Positions 54,480 to 64,000 of a stretch of DNA of 64,000 bases are shown here, piece after piece. The DNA is taken from assembly GCA_019009955.1 (NCBI GenBank), contig CM032232.1:137230001-137294000 (forward strand), written 5' to 3'. This DNA is from Riptortus pedestris. Its lineage: Eukaryota > Arthropoda > Insecta > Hemiptera > Alydidae. The notes under the pieces were generated by a model. It was not told the DNA's origin. It did not search any database and saw nothing but the letters and a program-made list of their open reading frames with translations. The position numbers and the translations under genes are program-made. How positions within the stretch are numbered: position 1 is the first letter of the stretch; every line of letters starts with the position of its first letter.

Positions 54480-55665
54480 TAATATAACTTTTGTTATATG
54501 CACTTTTGCCGTATACGGAAGTATAAATGAGTTATACGCTAAAAACTATAGCGGGAGTCCACAATTTTATTTGGCACAAAAGACTCAACCAAACTCGCTA
54601 TGTGAATTAATACTAACGATTTCCTTATAATAAGCCATACTAACATTTCTAGGGACGGGCAGGAGTGGGGGTTATAAGGAAGGCCTGAAATTAATAATAG
54701 TGATATTTCGTTTCCAATTGCTTTTTCAGCAAATATGCACTTAACAAAAGTTGTTTATTTTGTTATTTAGAGTAACTTTTGTTATATGAACTTTTGCCGT
54801 ATATGGAAGCATAAATGAGTTATACGCTATAAACTAAAGCCGGAGTCCACAATTTTATTTGGCACTAAAGACTCAACCGAATTAAACCTAACTCGGTATG
54901 TGAATTAGTACTAACGCCTTCATTACAATAAGCTATACTAACATTTCTAGGGACGGGCAGGAGTGGGGGTTATAAGGAAGGCCTGGAATTAATAATAGTG
55001 ATATTTCGTTTCCTATTGCATTTTCGGCAAATAAACACATAACAAAAGTTGCTTATTTTGTTATTTAGAGAAACTTTTTTTTATATAAAGGCGTTATACG
55101 CTAAAAATTATAGCGGGAGACAACAATTTTATTTGGCACAAAAGACTCAACCGAACTAAATAAAACACTCAGTATGTGTATTAGCACTAACGCCTTCCTT
55201 ATAATAAGGCATAGTAACATTTCTAGGGACGGGCAGGAGTGGGGGTTATAAGGGTGGCCTGAAATTAATAATAATGATTTCCTATTAGGGTTTCGACAAA
55301 TATGCACATAACAGAAGTTGTTTATTTTGTTATTTAGAGAAATTTGCTCAACACTTCTTTTCAATATGAACTACCAGGTACCTCACCTGAAAAAAATTAA
55401 TGCAAATGTTTGTCAATATTTTCTCCTTAATAATTCAAATCTATGCATAATGCACAGGAGACGGGAAATATGACAATATGCAGGACAGTGAAGTCTTACA
55501 TAAAAAAATAATTTTATTATTAACAAATGCCAACAACGGGTATTAACCCTAAACACTGGAACGGGTAAATGTCAAAATATTGTGCAAAGTAAAGCCTTGC
55601 CAAAAATATACCATCACTATTCAGCCTCAAATGAATTCCCGAGCGAAGCCGGGTATCTGAGCTAG
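54480..55665 (+). mobile_element. 5'-truncated Helitron with three tandem modules
   Basis: Three ~290-bp modules start near 54486, 54776 and 55070, each with TAACTTTTGTTATAT-like sequence, ACGCTAAAAACTATAGCGGG and CTAGGGACGGGCAGGAGTGG. The end has GAGCGAAGCCGGGTATCTGA, then GCTAG next to T, at 55665. The TC 5' terminus is missing. Confidence 0.82.
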
Positions 55666-55839
55666 TATATATATATATATACACCAAAAAATTAAAATGT
55701 CAACGATTTTTTTAAGACAATGGAATTTAAACATAGTTACATTATTTTAATATTAAATTTTTGTTTCCTCTCTAGGTTTAAGGATATCATTAGCTACTTT
55801 CTTTATAAGATTTAAGTGTTTTGGGTGAAAAATGACTAT

Positions 55840-57025
55840 TATTTTCCCGTTGAAGTGTTTTGCACATAAAAATGAAACGCTTCAGTGGAATTATTATTGC
55901 TCTTGATTGGAAGTTAGAAGCATTTTCTTGCATTTTGGGGGTATCCTGGAGATTGGACATCAATTCTTGAATGTTTTAATGCACGCATTAAAGTTCCTTG
56001 CACCTGAAAATAAAACACTTTTCTCGAATTGTTAATGTTCGTGATTGGAATTTTGAAGCATATTCTTGTATCTTGACCATATTGTATTTTGGACTTGTCT
56101 AGGAAATTGGACTTATTGTATTTTTTAATAGAAGCATCTTTATAAAATTAAAGTGTTAACAAAATGTGGGGATTATTCTTTTCCCGTTAAAGTATTTTTC
56201 TCCCGAAAATGAAGCAAGTTTCTCAAAATATTAGAGTGTGTGACAGAGAATTTGAATCATAATCCTGAATGTTTAGCACATTCTTGTATTTTGGGCATCT
56301 CTTGAAGATTGGAATTCTATTCTTGAATTTTGTAATACACTCTTGAAAGTGTTAGGCACCTGAAAATGAAACACTTTTCTCAAAATATTAATGTTTGTTA
56401 TTGGTAGTTTGAAGCATGTTTTGGTAGTACGAGCTTATTCTTGTACTTTGGACTATTCTTGGAGATTGGACTCTTATTCTTGGAGATTGGACTCTTATTC
56501 TTGGAGATTGGACTCTTATTCTTGGAGATTGGACTCATTCTTGGAGATTGGACTCTTATTCTTGGAGATTGGACTCTTATTCTTGGAGATTGGACTCTTA
56601 TTCTTGGAGATTGGACTCTTATTCTTGGAGATTGGACTCTTATTCTTGGAGATTGGACTCTTATTCTTGGAGATTGGACTCTTATTCTTGGAGATTGGAC
56701 TCTTAATCTTGAATGTTTTAATGCACGCATTAAAGTACCTTGCATATGAAAATGAAACACTTTTCTGGAAATGTTTATGTTTGTGATTGGAATTTTGAAG
56801 CATATTGTTGTATCTTGAGCCTAGTTCTTGTATTTTGGGCTTCTCTGTGAGATTGGACTCCTATTCTTGAATGTTTTAGGGCACGAATTAAAGTGTCTTA
56901 CACCTGAAAATGAAAATCTTTTCTTGAAATATTAATATTTGTGACTTGAAGTTTGAAACATACTCTTGTATCTTGAGCATATTCTTGTATTTCTGACTTC
57001 TCTTGGTGATTGGACTTCTAACCCC
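55840..57025 (+). repeat. ~170-bp satellite, about six diverged units
   Basis: Units begin near 55851, 56000, 56150, 56345, 56731 and 56889. Each includes CACCTGAAAATGAAACACTT, a GTGATTGGAATTTTGAAGCA-like phrase, TTCTTGTATTTTGGGC and GATTGGACTCCTATTCTTGA. Unit length is 140-195 bp, except for the fourth, which is enlarged to ~385 bp by a 21-bp expansion. Confidence 0.82.
56461..56703 (+). repeat. 21-bp minisatellite within a satellite unit
   Basis: About 11-12 nearly perfect copies of GGAGATTGGACTCTTATTCTT, one shortened by 2 bp near 56532. 21 is a multiple of three, so frames on both strands show 7-residue repeats. They are not genes. The 21-mer occurs once or in decayed form in the other satellite units. 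Confidence 0.95.
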
Positions 57026-57831
57026 TCCTTCGTTGATTATCATTTGTGAAGCAACTAAGTTTGTATTTGATTACACAAATAACAATCATCGGTCAGTAGG
57101 GAATCATGGTTGGACGGACCAATTGAACCCTATGTGGCATCCCTCACATGGACTGTAAAACCAAAGACTTTAATTTTGCTTTTGCTTTCTGGTTTTTTTA
57201 ATTCAGGCGACTCCCCACTTGTCCACCAACTCAATTGACTACAGAAATACTTATCTCGTTCCATTTTAGTGAAATTCATAATCCCTTTTTTAAAAAAAAC
57301 ATTGCTTCAACTAGAGAGAGATACGATCTGAAATGAAAACCCCTGCCTAAAAATGAAATGAACTTTTTTTGTGAATAATACCGCGGCGGTCCTGCTCAGT
57401 CCTTTATACCCGAGCCCGGCTCAAATCAGGCCGGAAAATTTAGTTGAATAATAAACATAAAACCTCTGCTAACAATCAGCGGGATGAAAAGCCACAAGGA
57501 TAATCAAGTTTTCTTTCTATATAGAGAGCGTTTCAGATTGCGCTCGCTTGATAAGAGGGAAAAATAGAATGAGAAAGCCCTGTCGAAATGAAAGACAGAG
57601 CTCTGGAGAGGTTGGGGAGAGGACAAAAACTGAAAGAAAGAAAGAATTAACGTGGGATTTCTTTCAGTCGAGGAAGAATAGTGGTTGTGTTCAGAGACTT
57701 TGAGCCTGTGCAATTTAAGCAGGTTGTTGTCATGCAGATAGCTCGGTGGTTTTGAAAGTCTATCCTTTCATCTTCCAAGCCACCGTATATGAGGGACGAA
57801 ACAGACGCAACCAAAGAATTTTGAGCCCTAC
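57026..57831. other. Unassigned stretch
   Basis: No recognised family. 57380-57440 is GC-richer (CCGCGGCGGTCCTGCTCAGT). Minus-strand frames of 69-94 codons near 57504-57931 lack motifs, and the second overlaps a TAC 5' end. Confidence 0.4.
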
Positions 57832-58113
57832 TTTCAGCAGATTTCCCCAAGGGCAAATCTTCTATTGAAGTTGTACTCATCCAAAAATTTCCCCGAATCG
57901 ATCCTACCCGACGAAAATGAGGTCCCTTCAAAACTATATATATAGACGTGTCTCTATCTTTATATTTATCTTTATATCTTTGTCACTTAGCATTCTCAAT
58001 TTTTGTTTGATCATTACCAAACTAAATATTTAAACGTTTTACGTAAAAATAAAGGTCGAGTTCGTGGATGGCTGGAATCGGAAAAGCGGAGATTTAGAGG
58101 GGGGGGGGGTAAT

Positions 58114-59324
58114 GTCTTTTGCAGAAGACGACCTCCAGTGATTAAACTCGGTGAAGAGTGATTTCACATCTTATAAACATTTATTCAATTATGAACATAT
58201 GATCAATGCTAACCTGTATTCATTGTTGTTTATCCGCCATTTGATCTATCCAAAAGTGTTATGGGTTTGTTAAAATTAGTACAAGAAATTTTTGACAAGA
58301 AAGCTGCTGTCTCCTTCCTCCAGGAGAAAGGAATCTTGCATCGTGGAAGACAGTGCGAGGAAGGACATGAAATGCGTCTCATTTTATCAGAAGCTCATGA
58401 CAGATGGAGGTGTATGAGGCGCAGCTGTCGAAAAACTATTTCGGAAAGATACTTACCTTGAGAATAGCAAAGTTCCATTTACAGTGTTCGTTTATTTCCT
58501 GTACAGCTGGACTGTGGAGTACACCACAACTAAATTTTGCATTGAGGAATTTGGGATGGGTGAGCACACAGTTACTGATATGAAGAATTTTTTACGCGAA
58601 GTTTGTGCAGAATGGATATTGAAACACCCCATCAAGATTGGAGGAGCGGGTTTAACTGTTGAAATAGATGAGACTCTTATTTTCAAAAAGAAAATATAAT
58701 CTAGGGAAAATTTATCCCGAACAGTGGGTTTTCGGGGGTATATGTAGAGAAACTAGGGAATGTTTTCTGTATGCAGTTCCTGACCGTACGAAATTAACTT
58801 TAATCAGTGTTGTTAAGGAGTGCATATATCCTGGAAGCACTGTCATATCGGACAGTTGGAAAAGTTACGACAGTATTCCAAAACTGGAGGGATATGACTT
58901 CCAACATCTAACAGTGAATCACTCCAAAAACTTCCGAGACCCAGATACAGGAGCTCACACCAACACCTTGGAGGGGATGTGGGCGTTAGCGAAGAGAAGG
59001 AACAAAATACAGTGTGGGACAAGCAGGAAGCTCCTCGACTCCTACATTTGCGAGTTCGTCTGGAGGCAAAGAAACAAAAACGAAGACCTTTTCGAACAAA
59101 TAATTAGAGACATTTGTGCGTTCATGCCTCCTAAATGAATATAATTATTTAATAAATTGTTTTATTGTTATATTGTTCATTGTTTCAATTACTGAAGTGC
59201 TATAGGTTAGAATGCATATGGCCACTTTGTTTATTATAGGTAGGTAACAGATGTTATCACCTAAGCCTGATATGAGTAAAATAACATAACGTGTAGTCAC
59301 TGGAGGTCGTCTTCTGCAAAAGAC
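58114..59324 (+). mobile_element. Merlin-superfamily DNA transposon (1.21 kb)
   Basis: The ends are perfect 28-bp inverted repeats (starting GTCTTTTGCAGAAGACGACC; 58114-58141 and 59297-59324). The transposase is of the ISXO2/IS1016 type used by Merlin elements. The flanks GGGGGTAAT and, after two C, GGGGGATAT are only roughly alike, so the usual 8-9 bp duplication is not proven. Confidence 0.88.
58261..59138 (+). pseudogene. Merlin transposase (ISXO2-like DDE), two 1-nt frameshifts
   Basis: Three consecutive frames together cover the whole protein. 58261-58440: N-terminal zinc-ribbon-like region with CEEGHEMRL and RWRCMRRSCRK. A one-base excess at about 58441-58447 breaks the frame. The second frame continues KVPFTVFVYFLYSWTVEYTT to the first catalytic aspartate in VEIDETLIF. 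An extra A in an A-run at about 58683-58690 breaks it again. The third frame carries the second aspartate in VISDSWKSYD, an HSKNF...GAHTN segment and the glutamate in NTLEGMWALAKRR, then ends at 59138. Both lesions are single-base and near short runs, so sequencing or assembly error is possible. Otherwise it is a very recently inactivated copy. An active protein would cut and paste the element via the 28-bp ends. Confidence 0.88.
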
Positions 59325-59471
59325 CCGGGGGATATTTTGAAAATTCAAAATATCTCGGTTATTATTAGACAGATTGAAATATTGTTTATAACTAATCTCA
59401 TTAATTATTAAATTATCTATAAATATTGTTACATGCATACTATCTATATCATGATCATTAAGATATTTGCA

Positions 59472-59543
59472 TTTTAGCAGATTTCTTTTAAAGGAAATCC
59501 GCGATTAAGTTCGTACAAATGACACAATTTTCGAAATTTTTCT

Positions 59544-59579
<36 letters not shown>

Positions 59580-60301
59580 TATTCGTATGTTACCGCTTTA
59601 GCGGTCGCAATTACTGTTTAATCGTTATCTAGTGCTAGGGGGAGGAGGGGGGCTTAGAAGGGACTATTTTGAAATTTCGAAATATCTCCGTTACTATAAG
59701 TCGGTTCGAAAAAGTGTATAGAATGAATAATATTGAAAATTGAATGTACTATAAATATTGTTATATACATTTATTCTCTATCTTGAATAGTAACCGAGAT
59801 ATTGGCATTTTTCAGTTTCGAGACTTCTGCAAACCCCCACTTCTACTCATGTTACATAAACAATATTCTGTTATATAATAAACCACTTTATTTGAAGCTT
59901 AAATACCAAATACCAAAATCTGTGGGACACTTGGTCGGGTAAAGGTCGGATTAGGTCGGCCGTTTCCGTCACTACTCGGCTGAGGTGGAAGCCTCTTCTA
60001 ACCTTACCTGTCGTTTCTAACCTTACCTTACCTTCTTTACTTTGTGAGATTTATGCAAATACGTTCTGTTCATCCGCCCGCCACCCTTCTTTAGTTCTTG
60101 GACTACTAAAATTTGAGTTATTAAAATATACATTATTCTTACAATTCAGAAACCGTTTCAGTTGAGAATTTATTTTAATTAACTAAAAGATTTCTCATTA
60201 TCTAATCACGGTGGTATTGTGTTACCAGTATGCAGATTTCTCTATTGTAAAACTTCACGTGGGAAATCTGCTTAGTTTACGCAGCCCCTGCGTGACGGAC
60301 T
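59472..60301 (+). repeat. Complete TAC copy (long variant)
   Basis: Opens TTTTAGCAGATTTCTTTTAA, has a (TA)n core at about 59544-59569, the TACCGCTTTAGCGGTCGC flank, a long 3' region with ACCTTACCTTACCTTC, and closes GGGAAATCTGCTTAGTTTAC, GCAGCCCCTGCGTGACGGAC. Confidence 0.88.
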
Positions 60302-60333
60302 CCTTTTTTTTAATTTCAGGCCTCCTAATCCTA

Positions 60334-60430
60334 AAGGAAACTATTTAATGAATAACGTCACTAAATAATTTCCTTTACCCAGGCAAGAATCGAACTCGCA
60401 ACTCTAGGATTACCATCTTATGCTATTAAC
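60334..60430 (-). repeat. SINE-A fragment, 5' half
   Basis: Antisense: GTCACTAAATAATTTCC, CCAGGCAAGAATCGAACTCG (B box complement), AACTCTAGGATTACC. Confidence 0.7.
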
Positions 60431-60721
60431 AATGGCAGGAAATTTCTTTTCTTTCGATTTAAATAAACGTTTTTCTCACAACCTTTTTTTTAATACATAT
60501 TTAATGCATACATGAACTTACCATAACTTATACCTATTTACATTTACTTATGTAACTCATATTTTATGTCGTGTGTAGACTTAATTTCACAAATTTGTTA
60601 TTTTCGTAAAATTAAATAATTTATCTAACTCATTGGGGTCATCCCCAAAGGCCACTGCTATATTATTGGAAATGTGGCATCCTTTTCGAATATTTGTATA
60701 CGTATGGCATTCCATTAATAT
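60431..60721. other. Unassigned stretch
   Basis: AT-rich. No feature was recognised. Confidence 0.35.
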
Positions 60722-61350
60722 ATTTTATTTATTTATACAGGAGCATCCGCATCTAGGCAATTTGGCTCAAACTTTGACGATGTAATAACAGAAAAATAAC
60801 AAAAACTGTATCAAATTAAACACAATAAATACAAATTAAATACAATTAATAAAAACAACAAATAATATTAAACTAGTATTAAAGGTAACAATTTAAAATG
60901 GTTTTATTAATATACATTATTCCTTTATACAAGTAATTTTACATTATCTAAAATCATATTAAATTTCTCACTAAGTCAAAATCAAACAGAAGAGAAGTTA
61001 AATTTTGTAAAACAAATTCATTTTTTTTAAAGGTGGTTCAGTGTATTGCCGATATATGGGATTTTGTCCGTAAGAAGTTCGTACATGTTAAGTGGAGTCT
61101 CTAATTATTCAATGTTCCTGCAGTTAGTCAGTGTGTGTTTAATGGTTAATGGTTGCTGGTATGTTCTGCAGAGAGGCCATTCTGTTCTCGTCATGATGTA
61201 AGAGTGCGTTAAATGTTATTGTAAATTAATATATGACAGATAGTTAAATTTGTGTTACACTTCCCACATATCGAGGGTCGATATTTTGTCATAAGATAAC
61301 TATGAGTTAATTTTGTGTGGCCTATTCGGAATCTTCCTAGGTTAGTTCTA
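60722..61350 (-). mobile_element. Jockey-like LINE 3' fragment, same family as the full element
   Basis: The 3' end (plus strand TTTATTTATTTATACAGGAG, CATCCGCATCTAGG, TTTGGCTCAAACTTTG) matches the 3' end of the element at 34508. The coding remnant at 61240-61345 reads RFRIGHTKLTHSYLMTKYRP and then CGKCNTNLTICHIL, the zinc tail. Frames are broken downstream. Confidence 0.75.
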
Positions 61351-61385
61351 ATTATACATGTGTATATATATATATATATATATAC

Positions 61386-62033
61386 ATTCAAAAACTATAG
61401 GTACACAAAAAAGGTAAAATGCTAAATCGTTGATGTGTTCATTATTATTCACTGTATTAAAAAATGTTCTACAACCAATCTTATTATTGGACTTATTTTG
61501 TATATTTTTTGACTTATATTACAAGGAACGGCGATGGAAATTTTTGTTTCACGATCTTTCCCAATTGATTTATCTCAAGATGCAAACACATCATTAAAAT
61601 TTTCGATTCTTGATTATTTAGTGCCCCTTATTAAGGGAGAAATAGAGAAAAGGACGTGTGATGACTTCATCAATTATAAATTCCAGCACGATTAGCAGCC
61701 TCTAGGTGGCAGATCTTTTTGTTATCACCTTCTACTTTATCTATTTTGCTGAGTTAGTCTGAACTCATTTTGATTCAACAGGTAATTGGATTACAACTAA
61801 TGAGAAAGTCGGTTATTTATATTTTTCCCCCCTCTTGAATTTGTTAAACTAATTGGCTTTAATTATTATAATAAATTCAGGAGAAAGAATTTATTTCTTT
61901 TTCTTCCGCCTTCACCGTTTTCTGAGAAGAACAACTTTTGATATTTTCGCTCGCTCAAAGAAATTCAGCTGTTTGGGTCTTAGACATACCGCAATGTTTG
62001 ACAAATTAATTCATATTTCCATTAGCCTTACCG
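61386..62033. other. Unassigned stretch
   Basis: It has no recognised repeat except a weak CTACAACCAATCTTATTATT phrase near 61469 resembling TAC. No supported gene. Confidence 0.35.
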
Positions 62034-62345
62034 AGGAGATGATGAAAATAAGGTCCGTTCAAAGCTATATATATTTAGACATATATAGGTCGCAGTTTTT
62101 GATAGATCGGTACCAAACTCGATATTTAAACGTTTTGTATAAAAATGAAGATCATGTTCGTTAACGTCTGAAATCAGAACAGTAGGCGGGGGCGGGTTAG
62201 ATGAGGGGGACATTCGAAATGTGCTGTTATGCGTCGGTTTGAAGGAACAGGAGGAACTGATTGACAATTTAATGTTCTATAAAATTTGTTTTATACGGAT
62301 TTCCGCTATCAAAAATATTATTCAAGATATTTGGATATTTTACTT
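62034..62345 (+). repeat. TAC internal fragment
   Basis: GATGATGAAAATAAGGTCCG, a short TA core, AGGTCGCAGTTTTTGATAG, ATATTTAAACGTTTTGTATA and a G-rich block. Neither end is present. Confidence 0.6.
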
Positions 62346-62470
62346 TTACTGCTCATGGCATATTAACAATAAGCTGTTATATCGTACAGTGGCCGGCAGG
62401 AGTCTTTCGGCTTTCTGTTGAATATATACCTTTTTGCTCTATTCTGCACTTTAAATATTAAAATATAATG

Positions 62471-62650
62471 TTATTTATTAACGTCCACTTTCTGCTGCTA
62501 ACACGGGTTATCTACAGGTTACCACACTTTTCTAGCCAAGGTGGGACAAAGGATTTCATTTAATGAACTCGTCACTAAATAAAGTCCTATTACCCAGTCG
62601 AGAATCGAATTCACGACTCTGGTTTACTAAGTAAGATTAAGTCTCGGCAA
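62471..62650 (-). repeat. SINE-A copy, nearly complete
   Basis: Antisense tail ATTTATTAACGTCCAC, body GGTTATCTACAGGTTACCAC and CCAAGGTGGGACAAAGG, then CCCAGTCGAGAATCGAATTC with the B-box complement, and TAAGATTAAGTCTCGGC. The extreme 5' end is missing. Confidence 0.75.
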
Positions 62651-62889
62651 TTCCAGTAATTAAGCATCTATATAAACAAAACACAAATGTTTGTATGAAA
62701 TTCCATTTAAATTTCATGGGATTTTTATTTCTTTTTTACAGATCAAAAATGAAATTTGTATGTCCTCTCTACTTTTGTGTTATTCAATTGGTTAAAAGTG
62801 GCGAACAATTTTGACAAATTTTATATTTGTGAGGCCGAACACAAAGTCAAAAAATATATCTGTTAATATTTTCATTAATAATGACTTTC

Positions 62890-62890
<1 letters not shown>

Positions 62891-62960
<70 letters not shown>

Positions 62961-62986
62961 GAGTATGGAGTATATTTATGAGCACT

Positions 62987-63038
<52 letters not shown>

Positions 63039-63044
63039 CAGACT

Positions 63045-63072
<28 letters not shown>
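62891..63072. repeat. Poly(A)68, (TA)n and (CA)n cluster
   Basis: A pure run of 68 A (62891-62958) is followed by (TA)n (about 62990-63034) and (CA)n (63048-63070). No coding remnant precedes the A-run, so whether it is a LINE/SINE tail is open. Confidence 0.9.
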
Positions 63073-63076
<4 letters not shown>

Positions 63077-63590
63077 AAATATGATATGATGATACTTGTT
63101 ACTTAACGCTGCTACATTCACGTAGGAATATATTCATACATTCACCGAAAATCAAAGCTGTAATCCATTCATACAATATAATTTCCTGCTTTAAATTTAC
63201 GAGAGTGGAGCGTGTTTCCCTATTCGTATTCTATTTCATTGATAACTATAATCGACTATAGTACGAGAATTTCCTGGTAGAGCTTACTAATTGTAGGACA
63301 ACTTTTACAGTCAGACCACGCTTTTTGGCCAGTGCATTATTTCGTTAATAACAGTTTTCATGGCGATAGACTGCTACTATTATATGTGATTGCTGAAGCA
63401 GCAATGGAATCCATGATTAATTTCGGGGCTCCGGGTACCGACATCCTGCAAGGCATTCGTCCGAATCTGGGCCTTGAGTGGTGGGTTCTATTCCCGTTTG
63501 GAAAATAGGGATTAATTTGGTTAGGGGTGGTAATGGTGCTATTACGGATTGGATTAGGTGTGGTAATGGGGCTATTACGGAATTGGTTAG
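63073..63590. other. Unassigned, possible second tRNA-like SINE head
   Basis: Around 63455-63505 is CATTCGTCCGAATCTGGGCC then GGGTTCTATTCCCGTTTGG, similar to 24620-24640. A short duplicated GGTAATGGNGCTATTACGGA unit follows at 63527-63585. No gene. Confidence 0.35.
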
Positions 63591-63599
63591 AAGATGGAA

Positions 63600-63937
63600 A
63601 TGGGGGGGGGGGTTTAGAGGGGGGAATTTCGAAAATTAGACGTATCTCCGTTATTTTACGTCGGATCGAAAAATTGTATAGAACCAATCTTATTGAAAAT
63701 TACATTTACTATAGATATTGTAATATATACATTTATTCTCTATCTTGAATATTAACCGAGATATTTGCATTTTTATTAAGTGTAACGGACGAGCTATGGT
63801 CGCTTCTATACTTTCCCGCCGAAAGCTAGTTCGGCCGTTTCCGTAACTGTTCCGCACTCATGTGGAGATTTCTATATTGTATAACTTTACGCGGGAAATC
63901 TGCTTAGTTTAAGCAGCATCTGCGTGACGGACTTTTA
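63600..63937 (+). repeat. TAC copy, 3' half
   Basis: G-run, AGACGTATCTCCGTTATTTT, TCTATCTTGAATATTAACCG, CCGAAAGCTAGTTCGGCCG, then GGGAAATCTGCTTAGTTTAA and GCAGCATCTGCGTGACGGAC. The stem-loop has one mismatch. Confidence 0.8.
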
Positions 63938-64000
63938 CTAAGTAAGTACAGTCCAAGAAAGTCTTGATATGGCTCCTATTAAATTACAGTCCTTGTAAAA

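Larger units (their letters stand above)
57832..59471 (+). repeat. TAC copy opened by a Merlin element
   Basis: The 5' block (CAGATTTCCCCAAGGGCAAA), a short TA core and a G-run are interrupted at 58113. The next blocks (GATATTTTGAAAATTCAAAA, TATCTATAAATATTGTTACA) follow at 59327. The copy stops at GATATTTGCATTT where the next TAC starts. Confidence 0.75.

Noticed and set aside
56391..56803. Heptad-like repeat proteins (SYSWRLD / KSPISKN)
   Set aside because: They arise from the 21-bp minisatellite being divisible by three. They are open on both strands and in several frames, and flanking satellite units are not open.

Overview
This window looks like gene-poor, repeat-saturated nuclear DNA from an animal, most likely an arthropod. 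It is AT-rich. It contains no recognisable prokaryotic operon, rRNA or functional tRNA gene, and only one weak candidate for a host exon (53993-54154). The basis for 'arthropod' is the mix of mobile elements: Jockey-type LINEs with RNase H, a piggyBac relic, a Merlin element, Tc1/pogo-type DNA transposons, Helitrons, Penelope-like elements (PLEs), a tRNA-derived SINE and a possible insect-type TTAGG motif. I cannot name the species.

The dominant component is one dispersed family, called TAC (TA-core) here, with about 25 complete or partial copies on both strands. A copy has a 5' block opening with a palindrome (GATTTCCCTTAAGGGAAATC) and a (TA)n or (GT)n core. A G-rich block and further unique blocks follow. 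It ends in an inverted copy of the 5' motif next to a stem-loop (CGCAG-GGG-CTGCG). This is the architecture of non-autonomous Helentrons (DINE-1-like rolling-circle elements). Many other elements sit inside TAC copies, often exactly in the TA core.

Layout. 0-5 kb: TAC fragments, a ~610-bp palindrome-ended repeat (HP600) and a solo LTR with 4-bp target duplication. 5.2-8.9 kb: a multi-layer nest of TAC copies, a pogo-like element, an R2-like LINE fragment and a Jockey insertion. 9.75-12.0 kb: a 500-bp purine tract and a piggyBac relic with TTAA duplications. 12.5-18 kb: TAC copies, a SINE and a 2.2-kb Helitron carrying a PLE fragment with a GIY-YIG domain. 18.5-20.0 kb: a Tc1-like element with a broken DD34E transposase. 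20.5-28.2 kb: two more HP600 copies and two arrays of a 19-bp satellite, the second with a 38-bp higher-order unit and flanked by ~155-bp direct repeats. 28-34 kb: PLE and LINE 3' ends and TAC copies. 34.5-40.9 kb: a Jockey-like LINE on the minus strand with both ORFs open. 41-47 kb: LINE fragments, a SINE, a 650-bp CT/CA tract and a complete short Helitron. 47-54 kb: dense TAC copies, including a head-to-tail pair. 54.5-57 kb: a truncated Helitron and a ~170-bp satellite with an internal 21-bp expansion. 58.1-59.3 kb: a Merlin element with perfect 28-bp terminal repeats. 59.5-64 kb: TAC copies, SINE pieces, a LINE end and simple repeats.

These units do not form a pathway. Together they record repeated transposition into earlier insertions. 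The most noteworthy points are the Helentron-like TAC family and its use as a landing site, hammerhead-ribozyme-like motifs in three separate PLE fragments, the apparently intact Jockey-like element, the nearly intact Merlin transposase, and the nested satellites.
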